From positions 1,240,001-1,304,000 of the forward strand of contig JAJFPB010000003.1 of NCBI GenBank assembly GCA_020881915.1: a DNA stretch of 64,000 nucleotides, in the 5' to 3' direction. The stretch comes from Paramyrothecium sp. XJ0827 (lineage: Eukaryota > Ascomycota > Sordariomycetes > Hypocreales > Stachybotryaceae). Each line of letters begins with the position of its first letter. Position 1 is the first letter of the stretch. Shown piece by piece: positions 1 through 11,854 of the stretch. Below the pieces are notes generated by a model, which saw only the letters and a list, made by a program, of their open reading frames with translations, was not told the DNA's origin and searched no databases. The translations under genes were made by a program, and so were the position numbers.

Positions 1-39
1 GTTATTTCACCTGAGGCTCTTTGCCTTCTCGGTTTCGCC

Positions 40-1134
40 ATGGCCCCTTCGCTCCCCCGGCCCAACCTCACTCCTCTGCAGCTCTATCGTCATATTCTCC
101 GTGAGGTCTCATACCTACCGCCCGCCATTCGACCGACGTTTGATCACTTCATTCGCCTCCGCTTTCGTCAGAACCGATTCGACACCAAGACCGGCCGCAC
201 GTCCCGCCACCTGAAAACAGCATGGAATACGCTTCGTTCCTTGAGATCTGCCAACAATGGCGACAAGATTAAGCTCTTCGAGCTCCTCGAGAAGGGCTTC
301 GGGCGGGATGGCATTCGAAGACATCGCTTGATGGCGGAGTTCACACCGGCCCAGGCTCCCGCGGATACCGAGGCGCTCGAAGCCATGATCGCCAAAGCTC
401 AAACGGCGCCCCTGACCGACAAGAAATCCTCGTCTCCTCGCTTCTTCGACCGTTGGGATCGCGAGAAGCTCCTCCAGATTCTTCGCTCGCAGCGTGAGCA
501 GCAGGACAAGTCTGGCGATTCGATAAGCTGGCATGGCACAAAAGTCAAAGCCCTGGACCCCGAGGCCAACATACCAGACAAGACAATATGGGGGAAGCCT
601 ACCCCGGAGGTCGTCCGCCAAACGAAGCGAGCGAGCTGGTGGCGGCGGGCTGCGGATAAAGTGATGCCTCCATTGGCCAAGGGCGAGTGGGAGCTGTTGG
701 AGCGGCTCAGCAATGGTGGCCAGGCAGAGGCCGAATGGGCAGTACCCTCGAGGCGGTCTCGTGCCGTGTCGACGGCTCAACCTTCCGCCGAAAGTGCCAC
801 CTCCGCTTGGAACTGGGAAGTCTACGCAGACCACGCCACAGCCACCGTTGAGGCCTCAAAGTCTCTTCTTCAGCAGCGCCGCACCGGAGCCGTGGACCAT
901 GGCCCATACAGCGTTGGTGACCGAACCAGGACCATAACCCCAAGGTTCTACGAGAGAGCCTACCGCAGAATCTGGGCAAAGACACCGAAGATGGAACAAA
1001 ATCCAAAGACCTTGAAGCAAAGCTTCGTCTGGGGCTCGCCATCGACGTATAGGTTACCTCCAGCGAGAGCACATCAACTCGACATCTTTGATGGCGTCGA
1101 CAATAAGGGCCAGAAGGTCTCCAAGCCATCATGA
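40..1134 (+). CDS. LYR-motif (Complex1_LYR) domain protein
   Basis: Single-exon gene of 364 residues. The N-terminal 45 residues carry the LYR signature (Leu-Tyr-Arg near residues 15-17, followed by an Arg/Phe-rich helix), which in known LYRM proteins binds the mitochondrial acyl carrier protein and serves assembly of respiratory complexes, Fe-S clusters or mitoribosomes. The remaining 300 residues are basic and rich in Arg, Lys and Trp with no second domain I recognise, so the protein is far longer than classical 80-130 residue LYRM factors. The ATG at 40 has an A at -3-like context (gccatgg) and no earlier in-frame ATG is visible, though only 39 bases precede it. The stop lies 60 bp from the stop of the convergent acetyltransferase gene, so the 3' UTRs probably overlap. 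Mitochondrial location is inferred from the family. Confidence 0.8.
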   Translation: MAPSLPRPNLTPLQLYRHILREVSYLPPAIRPTFDHFIRLRFRQNRFDTKTGRTSRHLKTAWNTLRSLRSANNGDKIKLFELLEKGFGRDGIRRHRLMAEFTPAQAPADTEALEAMIAKAQTAPLTDKKSSSPRFFDRWDREKLLQILRSQREQQDKSGDSISWHGTKVKALDPEANIPDKTIWGKPTPEVVRQTKRASWWRRAADKVMPPLAKGEWELLERLSNGGQAEAEWAVPSRRSRAVSTAQPSAESATSAWNWEVYADHATATVEASKSLLQQRRTGAVDHGPYSVGDRTRTITPRFYERAYRRIWAKTPKMEQNPKTLKQSFVWGSPSTYRLPPARAHQLDIFDGVDNKGQKVSKPS

Positions 1135-1194
1135 TGGATCGAAGCATATTCAGTCTATTTTATTCTTCTTTTTCTATCCTGGGATTCTCGCTCT

Positions 1195-1820
1195 CTATTT
1201 ATCCAATACACGCGCCAGCTTCTCCAGCCCAGCACCGTCTACACGCATGCCGACCCAGTCATGCATGGCCGTAGCGCCAATGCTCTCATAGAACTTGATG
1301 CTGGGCTCGTTCCACTTGAGCACAACCCACTCGAGCCTGCCGCCGTCCATGGCAATCACCTCCTTGGCCAGCTCGCTCAGCAGGCGCTTGCCGTAGCCCT
1401 TGTTTCGCTCGGTTGGCCGCACGAACAGGTCCTCAAGGTAGATGCCGGGGCGGGACCGCCAGGTGCTGTAGTTGTAGAAATACAGCGCCATGCCGACGGT
1501 CTCGCCGTCCTCGGACCGCGAGAGGAGCAGGCAGCGCGCGGGTCGCGAGGGCGACGTGGGCTCGGTGTTGGGCACTGAGGACGTGTTTGGGGCGGTGGCG
1601 TCCGAGGGCGCAAAGGCGATTGTGTCCTGCAGGGTCTCGACTGTCGCCTTGACGGCGTCGGGTTCGCGCTCGTAGTCGGCAAGCTCCTGGATCAACTGCA
1701 GAATGATGGGAGCATCTAGGCGTTTGCTGTGGTTAGTCATGTCTGGTGTGTGCCCAGATTTGGCAGCACAGAATCGCACACACCTTCTCGACGAGCATGA
1801 CGGACGATTGCGGAGGCCAT
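1195..1820 (-). CDS. GNAT N-acetyltransferase, diamine acetyltransferase-like
   Basis: Two exons, 1820-1784 and 1715-1195, give 185 residues. The 68-nt intron (1783-1716) has a GTGTGT donor, an ACTAAC branch point and a CTAG acceptor. The splice restores the family start, with Arg-Glu-Asp-Ala-Pro leading into the ELADYERE helix, whereas the unspliced frame does not. The acetyl-CoA loop R-N-K-G-Y-G-K lies at residues 116-122. The C-terminal half carries the usual beta-alpha elements of spermidine/spermine or thialysine acetyltransferase-like GNATs (LEWVVLKWNEPSIKFYES). A Ser/Thr/Pro-rich insert at residues 48-70 sits between alpha2 and beta2, as in other fungal homologues. The acyl acceptor cannot be told from sequence; a polyamine or amino-acid-like amine is the family expectation. 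Probably cytosolic. Confidence 0.88.
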
Positions 1821-2895
1821 TGTTGCCGGTGGAGGGAGTGAGACGAAACTGGAAAACGCTACTAGAACCGGCAAGAAATACTATATGAATAATCGCTATT
1901 ACGTAGAGCAATTGAGGACCGGGTCCAAGGTTTTTAAAGCTTCCCGTGATCGTTGTCACGCCCTTTGATGACCAAGGTGGGGTGTCGAAGCCGAGATCCG
2001 CAACGGGCAGCAAAAGATGAATAGATCTTTAAGGTATTTGGTGGGGGTTGATGGTGGGGCAGCAGCTCGACAGCAATGCAGCTTGAGCTTGACAAGTCTG
2101 AGCACAGATAGAGCATTAAGACTAACACCTACTGGAATAAGACGGGTTGCCAATCGCATCAGTGTAGCTAGCTTTCTTGACCTCTTTTCTTTCAGTGAAC
2201 CGCGTGGGACGGCCATTTCGTACAAGGCCATGTCGAATCATCTTCTCTGATCAGGGCCTCAGTTGTGCTCAGCCCTTTTCTTTGTAACATATTGTACGAT
2301 CAGCGGCACAAGGCAAGGGGCCTGTCACATGAAGGATCAGGTGATCCTCCCGAACTATAGTTCATTTTCAGAGCCGATAGGCCGACCGAAGCACAGTTAG
2401 ACGTTCTTTTGTCGGGCCGTAAGTTTGGGGTTCCTGTCTCCCGTCTGACTCGGCGCCGCTCCCGTTCCGGAACGGACATCGGCCGGGGCTCCGGATGTGA
2501 ACGAGCACGCCCCGGCTGTTTGCTGCCTTTCACGCGCGATCGACTTCCTTGAGGTCATAGGTTAGGTAGTGCTTTCATGTTTTTCACTAGTTATTAATAA
2601 AATAAGCGGCTCAATCCGAGACCGCAAACTCGGTAGATGGCGCTCGCTTCAGAGCGCGAACTGCGTCCATTCTTCAACCGTGAGCAAACTCCTGGTACTC
2701 CGTTTCAAAGCCCGTGGTATCTTCAAGGCATGTCAGTCCCCAAGTCTTACATCTCAACAATAACAAAGGAAACGACTCGCTTGTCGTAAATGCTGAAAAG
2801 ATGATGCTGCGAGCATCAGCACATGCCGACCGCAACTCCCAACGCCAAAACCCAGAACCCTTTATTGAGCAATACTTCGGTCGAAGGGTCTTTGC
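1821..2895. other. Intergenic, 1.1 kb
   Basis: Lies between the 5' end of the acetyltransferase gene and the 3' end of the membrane-protein gene. I find no coding frame with domain character. A short inverted repeat GCGCTC-N6-GAGCGC occurs around 2650-2667 in a vaguely tRNA-like context, but no complete cloverleaf forms. Confidence 0.5.
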
Positions 2896-4454
2896 TCATT
2901 CCCTGACTGCCCTCCATCGATCGGCCGACGTTGGTGCGCCTGAATTCTTCGCGTCGTATGATACTATGACCTCGTTCGTTTTCACAATCTCGTGTCCCTG
3001 GGGTATGACCACCCCGCTGCTCTCATGGGAGAAGCTGTCGCTGCTGAACGTGTGGTGGTGATGGCCGTTTCGTGCCGGTCGGGTCGAGTCCTCGTCGTTG
3101 CGATAGCTGCGGCTTTGTTTGTGCAGCTCCTCCTGACTGTCGCACGAGCCAAACACGGTGATTTCGAGGTCCGGGTGCTCAACTGGCTTCTGTCGTCGGG
3201 AGTGGAAGCTTGGGCGATACGAGCCCATTTCGAGGTCACGCTGCTGAAATTGTTTGGGGTCGCGATAGTAGCTGCCAGTGTTACGAGAGCTGCGGAAGGG
3301 GTTGTTCCCTTTGAGTAAGGCGTCGAGAAGTGGTGAAAGAACGGGGATGGAGCACGCAATAATCATGGTGCTACCCTCGGCGCTGTATTCAAGTCAGCAT
3401 CTCGGTGGCGGAGCTATGATTGTTCCAATGTCACTTACACTGTCCATATCATGAGGTCGGAGCTATCATCTGTGGATTGTTGTGAGTTGATGGTTCATTA
3501 CAGGTGTGTTGTTGAATGCTCACAAGAGAAGTCAGGACTTGCAAGTCCTTGAGGGATTCTGGTTGTCTTGTAGACAGCGACTCCGCCCGACCTGAAAGCT
3601 AGGTCAACAACACGAAGCTTAAAGACGTCTCACACACTTACGCTGTGCCTATCCCCAGGGCGCAGATTAGGGCGATCTTTTTCTTCATCTTGAGCTGAAG
3701 CTTCCATAGAATTAGAGCCGGGTACACGGCCAAATATATGTCGACGAATGCGGAATATGCTACCATCACTTATCAGCATCACATGTTGTCTCAGCCACTT
3801 GAAGCGGAATAGGTTACCTCCAGCATAGAGACTAAAGTTGACAATGTGCTTTGGGTCGACGCAGGTTCCCTTGACGGCAAAGTTCCATATCGACTCCGCC
3901 GGCATGCAGCGACCAAGCAGCGTTCCGACTGTGGCGAAGAGGGTGAGCTGGCACCAGATGGCCATGCCCCAGAGGAACCATCGGTGATACTTGCTGGGGT
4001 TGAGGAGCCGTGTGAGCAACGACACGACAGCCATCTTGGGCAGGCCGAAGCACAACACGCCGGGGCAGAAGGCACATGTCGTCCAGAGCAAGACGCTTTG
4101 TTTCTCTTCGTCAGTTAAGAGTGAATAGTGTCTCCCGTTTCCGTGCTCGACGGCTACGACGGTGAAGCCAACGGATAGATAGCCGCACAACTATGACGGC
4201 TCTGGTGTAAGTAAACGAAGGGCATACGATGTGTCACGAGGCTCTCCTACCAATCCGATGAGACACCAGTAGTCGTCACTCAGTAGATGCTTCTGCATCC
4301 CGATCCGCACGTACAGACGACCAATGACGAAGACCGTGGCCAGCGCGTTGAAGAGCCAGCAAATGACGAGGATGGTCGTGCCTTTGTCCTGCGAGGCCCA
4401 AGCGTCCCACTCGGGCGTGCCCATCGGCGGCATCGGTTCTGCTGGGGCCGCCAT
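2896..4454 (-). CDS. Fungal rhodopsin-domain (PTH11-like) seven-TM membrane protein
   Basis: Six exons: 4454-4251, 4190-3818, 3759-3642, 3591-3524, 3469-3439 and 3382-2896. They give 426 residues, and every junction keeps frame with GT..AG borders. The N-terminal two thirds form about seven hydrophobic helices of the fungal integral membrane 'rhodopsin domain' family (PF20684 type): GRLYVRIGMQKHLLSDDYW in the first loop, FGLPKMAVVSLLTRLL in TM3-4, a DIYLAVYPALILWKLQLK helix, and a last helix around MIIACSIPVLSPLL. The C-terminal 140 residues are hydrophilic, rich in Ser, His and Arg, and probably cytosolic. Relatives are proposed as GPCR-like sensors of surfaces or nutrients; the ligand is unknown. 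No retinal-lysine motif is expected in this family. Substrate or ligand is not inferable. Confidence 0.85.
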
Positions 4455-7400
4455 CGATAACCGTGGTTCACTAACGGGAAGCCTCTTTTGTTGCTGCGGT
4501 CGAGTCAGGCTCTATAAGCCACCGACGTTGGAGGGCTGGATGATGCAAGGCACAACGGATGGTTGTGCTAGATCTCAGATCTCAGGGACCATGCAACCTC
4601 ATATTACATCTTTCGGAATGGAGAAGAGGAACGGCCTCTATTCTTCATCGGGCGGACTCTTACTCTACTGACAAGGTCCCAGTGCTGTTCCAGGCCTCAT
4701 GGGACCGGAGGAACTCCTACAGTCCGCCCACACGACGACGAGCTAACCCAGTGCTCTCACACGTACAAGGGTCCCGTATAGCAGATAGGACGAACTTGAG
4801 CTTAAGATACAGGCCTTTCCACACCTTGGTACGGTGAATGACATCGATTATGGTGGAGGCCCGGTAGATAGTGCTACGGAATGGGTCCCCGGACCGGGGG
4901 AGGCCTGTGTCAGACTGACTTTGACGTCGGCAGATCACTTGCCCCGTCCTGCAAGCTTTACACGATCACATATGGCTCTGCGAGGGAGGGGGCCCTCGGC
5001 GGGGGGCAAAAGGAAAAAGAAAGAGCACCAAGGCAAGCTCGGCAAGGTGGATTTCGGAGCTGTCAAAGCCAATGGCGACATGCGGTCAGTGGCTTACGAG
5101 TAATGCGTTGGCCGCTTCCTTGCTTATAGTACGCCTTCCCCAGGCTGCTGCGATTCAGCTCAGGCTTTTGCTCGCGGGGCTACATGTATGCTTACCTTGC
5201 ATAGGGCGCCGCGTGCAGCAGTCAGTCGGTTCAGCTTCAGGCTTGGATCTTCTAATGGCTATCGAGATGGGCCGTTTGATCGAATTGGCACGAACGCTGC
5301 CTTTGCGTCTTTGCTTTTTTCTTTCTGTTGGTCGTGTATCTCCTGCACAATTGCATGCAACGGCCCGTCGTTGCTACCGTAGCCCCTTACCCCTGGCTTG
5401 CCCTGGATAATAAGATCGCTTTTTTATACTTCATCACCTTGAGCCGCCCATCTCACCGGCTTCTCAAACAAGCCCTTTTCCTCTTGGCTCCATTGATTGA
5501 CGGCACTATATCCCCAAACAGACCTTGACGTCCATGGCCGGAGCGGGTCGCCCGCCAGGGGGAGATGAGAAAGAGCTGAGGGGAACCACGGCCAACGCTC
5601 AAGAGGCTTGAGCATGGGCTGGGAGACATGATTGGTCCGCCGGTGAGCAGAGCGCACAAAGCCCGGTGGCTCAGGAAATGCTACAGCCCGCTCGGGTCGG
5701 TAGATTCTGGACCGGAAGTTTATCCAGACGTTAGTTTGCCATGAAACGGCTACCTTGACTCGTTCCTGGTCTGTCATTTCGCACGCTCAATGGTCCAGGG
5801 TGATGTCCGTTCTGGACTTAACGTAATTCAGAAAAGATCTGCTCGACTCCATGCCCCTGCGAGCTAGTATACCGTACCGTTGCAAAAGTCGGACTCCTAG
5901 CTCGAGCCGTGGGGCCGAACAGGATAGAACCCCTGCACTCATGGCACCTTGTCTGCCCCAGCAAAGGCTAGCAGGGGTGGGTTCTCCAACACCTCGATCG
6001 TTTAGGGGCCCTTCATTCAGAGCAATCTTCAATGGATTGGGAGGAGGCCTTGTCTTTGGCGGCATTCGCCGACATAAGGAGCGGGCGAGAACTACGGGCA
6101 CCTTGTCAGCCATGCGCATGAGGGCTGAAGAGAAACTCGGATCGATTAGTTTTTAAACCTCTTGAGGATCAGGACTCTCGGCAGATTGGGGTTCGGCTTG
6201 GGTTAGCGCGTTATGTGCGCCATCGTCCGCGACGGAGTCCAGAATCGCGAAGTTTGTCCCCATCTCCGCCCCTGTCCAGGCTAATAAACGCAGCCTGCAT
6301 GCACATGTACATAGTAGGCAGGCTTTTTCGGTTCAGCATGGCGAACAACACACACGACTCTTGTCGTACGTTGCAGACAGACGACGATTGGTCCTCCCCC
6401 TCGTTTGTTTTCTTGGAACTGGCCAACGGCTGCAGCAGCGACGAAACAGGACTGGGCCGAAGCATATCTACCCAGCATTGCGCAAGCGACGACGACGCCT
6501 ATGCGTGAGGGGGAAGAACCGCTGGTAAACCCGCTGGTAAGTCCGCTGGCAAACGCACAAGAAATTCCTGGGCCTATCGCTTCAGGATTGTCTTTTGACA
6601 TGTTGGAAATTGTGACGGTAGTCAGGCAGGCTCTGTGGGGACATCCTCTTGACGCTGCTAGGTCGGGAAATTGTCAGCTTTCCGCCAGACGACATGGCAT
6701 GCGTCACATCCGCGCGGTTCCGGAGACACCGCACCGCAGTGCTCGGATTTATGGGACCGTCATGGGGGGGTTGAAGGGTCAGAAGCTCCGAGGGCCAGCT
6801 CCTTATTTGTTTCTGCCTTGTGACCTCTTGGTCAAGGAGGGGGAGGGGGGGTGCGCCAAGCACGACATCCATCTCAGCCACGATCAGATAGCCATCGCGA
6901 GATCTCTGGTCCCGGGAAATGCCATTTTGGCTGCGATATGATAAAGGATGTGGGACCAAAAGGGACTTCTACACCATGTCGATGAACTTTGACGCACAGG
7001 GATCAACATCCTTCTTTTTTTGCTGCGCGGAGCAGTCGAGACGCACAAAGAGGATGTTGCAGAGGCGTGATATGCTCCCCATGTGCAGCAGCTGTGGCAG
7101 GGGGGCTGGAGAGCTTCCCCTCCGCAATTTGTGAGCGTATTTTGTTTCTTCAACGGTCGCGGTGACCAGACGTGTTGCCAGAAAGGGATAGGCGGTTTGC
7201 TGGTTTGCATCAAGACCTAGATTATAGCCCGCATTGCACGTTCCCCAGAGGCTGGCCGGCGCGACGACATGTCGGGGGCTGCCGAGAGCAGCAGGAGGGT
7301 GAGGAGGAGTTGCACTGCCTTCAAGATGCAGCATGCGCGCAACCTCCCACGTCGTAGTAGTACGTCCACATTGTGTCGCATTGTTGGGCTGCCCAGTTAT

Positions 7401-9861
7401 AACCTGCTCACGCGACAGAATACGACGCTGGAGAGCGTGTCAAACTCGAAACAGGCGTGCCCTATCGGCATGCAAACAAACGGTCAGAACGTTAAAGCGA
7501 CACCGCTTGACACCTCGGTGGCCGGCGGGCCCGTCCTCCGTTCCCCTGCGGCAGCGCAAACTCCGGCGTGGAGGCCCTGGGGCCCGGTGGCAGCAAGGAG
7601 CCACGGCAGGGTCTCAGGACCAAGGCCCCGCGATATCATACTTGCGCTGGAGACGCCCCGCGAGACCAACATGCGGCGGCACGAATGGGGAACGCATGCG
7701 GCATGGACATCTCGTGGCATGGTATTGTGCAACCTCGCCGGTCCCTTGGCTTTTAGCCATCGAGTGCAGATCTGGCCCCAATAGAGCCATCACCTGGGGC
7801 GTTGCTATTGGCCTGAGGAAGTTGATTGCTAGGAACGCCGACAAGCCGCAGAAGAAGGTCGATCTGGACACGGGGTTAGAGCCAGCCGCATGCCTCCTAC
7901 ATAGTAAGCGGGGAGTTGTTGAAAGCCTACCACGGGTCCAGTAATGGAATGCTGATAGGTAGGATGATGCGTCAACTCGGCGCCATGGGTATATCGAGAA
8001 GAACGGGGTCGATGAGTATCTTCCCACGAGTTTCTCCAAGGTATCGAGCCTAGATGGGATGCACACATTGCTCTGCAAAGCCATAGATGCTACCCTAACC
8101 AGGAGGCGGCCGCAAGCAAAGGATCGTCGTTGCGCCATGGTCCTCCTGCAACGGGGGCTGGGCAGAACAAGCATCACCGGTTTCCAAAAAAGCATAATTG
8201 GCAGACAGCCATTGACGCCAAGGACACTGCCATGACTATGCATGCCAACGGATTTGGACTTCTTCGCTTACCAACAGAGCCATGGTTATGGAGGACACCT
8301 CAACAGCCACATGCAAGGGATCGGCTGGGTCGTCCCCATGGATGGCCCCCGAACACTATCCCATGAAGGAACGCCTGCTCGAGGATACGGGCATATCGCC
8401 GAATGCTACTCTCCTCTGACAATATTGGCTGCAGCCTTGGGCACAATATTGAGGAGTCTCAGTGGTGTCACCCAGAAGCCTCCGGTAAGCAGATACTGCA
8501 GATCTGCCAGTCATCATCAGCAAGACGCAAAACCTCAGTCCCGCGATAACTGCGACAGATGCGATAAAATCTGACTTCCACACGAAATAGCCGGTCCAAG
8601 GTAACGTTGCGGCTCAAGCCAGCGCACGAGGCATGGGGAAGGGCGTCGAGCTATCCGAAGCTGACTCAGATTGCGCAATTTCGGCCGAGCATATTGCATG
8701 CCCAGCGGTACAGCGTTGTATATGACTGGCCCGTTCGGGTTGACGAGTGCATCTTGGCCAGGGTCAAGTAGGCTGTGAGATAGGGCTACAGGAAGACCTT
8801 GACTGATGAGAACGTGGTCGCCGCAACGGGCGTGGGGTGGGAGTCGCCGTCGCTTGGCATGACCACGTTTGGCCAAGTTTGGTTCGTAAGACCGGACGGA
8901 GAAATAGTGATACGACCCGCTGGAGAAGAAGGCGGGCCTTGGGTTTCTCAAATCCGGGGTGCAGGTTGTGGCGTGAAGAGCCTAGTTGAGGTCGAATTGG
9001 TAGAACTGCCATATTTGGAGATGTATGAATGGGGGAGATGTGTGGATGACGACAGATAAGGTGCTAGTCTAGTAGGTGTGTACGGAAAGACAAGATGCAA
9101 CGGATGAGCCAATTGAGGTGGACTTAATGAATCAGAGGATTTTTGATTCGACATAGTTTATGGCCACTTAAATCCGCTTGTCATTGCTCGCGGCTTTACA
9201 TTCTTTCGACTTGGAGGCTAATTAGATGGATGAACATTTATTGCAAAGTAAGGTAGACCATGCACTATGTTTTCCTAATGTCATCTAGCCATGAGTTCTC
9301 ACGGTTTCAAAGCTCGCACAGTTTGTCTGGGTCCGGTGACTGCAATGATCAAAGTGACTGGTAAGGTGTGTCGCAGGATGCTCATGAGTCAGTAAATGCC
9401 ATTCTTGGAGGGTTTGAGGCTCGGTGATGACTCCGAGGCCGCTTACCTGATCTGCGGGCACTAGCCGATATTAATAGCGTCCGGCTTAGCTCGACTTGAG
9501 TGTAACTCTAGTGAAAGGCGAGGGCCTTTTGTGTGAATGAGTCTCCGTGATGCCGAGGATCGGACTTGCGCCGAATGCTAGCTACAGGGTAGGCTACGGC
9601 ACCCGAGAGGAAATTGTTCAGATAAGGTTCAAGGCACTTACTAGTTCAGGGGACCTCCGTTATCCTTATCGCTCACGTCCCCCTCCTCCTATCAGAGTGC
9701 CCCACCATTTTGATACCCCGCCAAAATATTGTCTCTTGTGGCCACGGACTGAAAGACGCAGCAGAGCAGCTTCGTGAGTCACATTCTCACAACTTCACTT
9801 ATAAGCCCTGCCCCCCGTGCCACCTCCCGATTGATTACCGTCAACGCGTCAATTGATCATA
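4455..9861. other. Gene-free stretch of 5.4 kb
   Basis: The largest gap in the window. Open frames of up to about 210 codons exist on both strands, but none has domain character, fungal codon bias or sensible splice borders, and they overlap each other in opposite directions. I see no transposase, reverse transcriptase, terminal repeats or tRNA. A small 12-bp tandem repeat lies at 6519-6554. The stretch could hold a long non-coding RNA, or promoter sequence for the flanking divergent genes (membrane protein leftward, asparaginyl-tRNA synthetase rightward). Confidence 0.5.
6519..6554. repeat. 12-bp tandem repeat, 3 copies
   Basis: Three consecutive copies of a CCGCTGGYAARY unit (CCGCTGGTAAAC, CCGCTGGTAAGT, CCGCTGGCAAAC) with two variable positions groups. 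It lies in the gene-free stretch and has no assigned function. Confidence 0.75.
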
Positions 9862-11854
9862 ATGGGTGTCATCTACATTGACGAGGTCAAGGGCGTCGAC
9901 GCCCCCGACACCGCCGGCACCGAGGCCGCCCCCTTCAAGAGCCTGCTCCAGGCCTACCTCGAGCACGGCGCCGACAACGAGTACAAGGTCAAGAAGCAGG
10001 ATGACGAGGAGTACAAGCCCGCCGCCAAGGCCGCCATGAAGAAGGCCGTCAGCTACTCCGAGCAGCAGCGCAAGAAGCGCGAGGCCGCCGCCAAGCGAGC
10101 CGAGAAGGACGCACAGGATGCCGCCGCCCTGCAGGCCACGCTCGAGGCCGCAAAGAACATCAAGATCTCGGAGGACCCGGCCCTCCCCCAGGCCGTCCTG
10201 ATCGGCCTCGCAGAGACCAACCCCGAGATCATCGGCAAGCTCCGGAAGACCAAGGACGAGCCCACCGAGGGCGTTGTGCGCGTGCGCGTGCAGGGACGTG
10301 TCCAGCGCGTCGCCAAGCAGGGCGGCATGATGTTCATCACGCTGCGCCGCGGCCTCGACCTCATGCAGTGCCTGCTCTCCGGCGAGCTCACAAAGACGTA
10401 CGACGCCCTGACGCTGTCGCGCGAGACGTCGATGGAGATCTTCGGCGAGCTCTGGGAGGTGCCCGCCGGCCTCCACGCCCCGCTCGACCGCGATCTGCAC
10501 GCCGACTACTTCCGCATCATCGGCAAGGCCCCCGGCGGAGACGACTCCCTGACGGTCCGCGTGCCCGAGGACGGCGACCCGAGCACCCTGCTCGACCTGC
10601 GCCACCTCACCCTCCGCCACGACAAGCCCACGGCCGCCATGTTTGTCCGTGGCGTCCTGGAGACGTCCTTCAACACCGTCTTCCGGGAGCTCAGCATCAA
10701 GAAAGTCAGCCCTCCCGCGCTCGTGCAGACGCAGGTCGAGGGCGGCTCCACCCTCTTCGAGTTTGACTACTACGGCGAGAAGTCGTACCTGACGCAGTCC
10801 AGCCAGCTCTACCTGGAGACTGTGCTCCCCGTGCTGGGCGACGTCTACTGCATCGAGAAGTCGTTCCGTGCCGAAAAGTCTCTCACCCGCCGCCATGTAA
10901 GTCGATCCTATCACTCTCCTAGAACCAGGTTGCCAGAACCAGGTTGCTAGAACCAGGTTCCCGGGTCCCTACCTTGTTTCTTACTCAGCGGCACCATTGC
11001 GGACCTTGCGGACTTAACCACGCTAACCTTTTTCAATACAGCTGTCCGAGTATACCCATCTGGAGGCAGAGCTGGACTTTATCACCTTTGACGATCTCCT
11101 GTCCCACTTGGAGCATGTCATCTGCCGTGTTGTCGACCTGACCCTGGAGGACCCGGTCGCCGCGGCGGCCATCAAGAAGTACAACCCCGACTTCAAGCCT
11201 CCCTCAAGACCCTTCCTGAGGATGCGGTATGAGGATGCCATCAAGTGGTTGCAGGAGCACGGTATCAAGAACACCGAGGGCAACGACCACGTCTTCGGTG
11301 ATGACATGTAAGTGCGCGGCCTCCCCGGTCTAAGCGATTTCTTTTTTCCCCTTTTGCTTTTTGTCCTTTTTTCCGTCCGTTTCCGAGCTTACCATGTTCT
11401 CACTTGACAGTGCCGAGGCTGCGGAGCGCAAGATGACTGACGAGATTAACCGCCCCATCTTCCTCACCCACTTCCCTGTCGAGATCAAGGCCTTCTACAT
11501 GCAAAAGGCCGACGACGACAAGCGCGTGACGGAGTCGGTGGACTTGCTGGTGCCGGGCGTGGGCGAGGTGGTTGGCGGCAGCATGAGGATGTTCGACGTG
11601 GAGGAGCTCCTTGCCGCCTACAAGCGCGAGGAGATTGACCCGGCGGCGTACTACTGGTACATTGATCAGCGCAAGTATGGAACGTCTCCCCATGGAGGCT
11701 ACGGACTTGGCGTTGAGCGGTATGTGTACCCCTCTCTACTGCATGTGCATATCGGAGCTAACCCGTGACAAGTTTCCTGGCCTGGTTCATGGGCTTGTGG
11801 ACCGTGCGGGAAGCGTGCCTGTACCCCCGTTTCATGGGCAGATGCAAACCGTAA
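9862..11854 (+). CDS. DED81: Asparaginyl-tRNA synthetase, cytoplasmic
   Basis: Four exons: 9862-10896, 11042-11307, 11411-11719 and 11773-11854. They give 563 residues, close to yeast Ded81. The order is a charged fungal N-terminal extension (residues 1-125, Lys/Ala/Glu-rich helix), an OB-fold anticodon-binding domain ([17 protein letters not shown]), then the class II catalytic core. Motif 2 ([11 protein letters not shown], completed across intron 1 by [11 protein letters not shown]) and motif 3 (GYGLGVERF, completed across intron 3) are intact. The enzyme charges tRNA-Asn with asparagine in the cytosol. The ATG at 9862 is the first in frame. Codons strongly prefer C or G in the third position, as expected for a highly expressed housekeeping gene, and this bias creates a long antisense open frame with no coding meaning. 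Intron 1 contains a near-duplicated GAACCAGGTT motif. Confidence 0.96.

Noticed and set aside
2649..2690. tRNA-like sequence with GCGCTC-N6-GAGCGC stem
   Set aside because: No matching acceptor or T-arm with a GGTTCGA box.
7333..8243. Overlapping 200-codon frames on both strands
   Set aside because: Opposed and overlapping, no domain character, low-complexity stretches and no splice logic.
9841..10914. 357-codon open frame on the minus strand opposite asparaginyl-tRNA synthetase
   Set aside because: It is a shadow of the strong C/G third-codon bias of the real gene; its Leu/Gly/Val/Ala-rich sequence has no motif.
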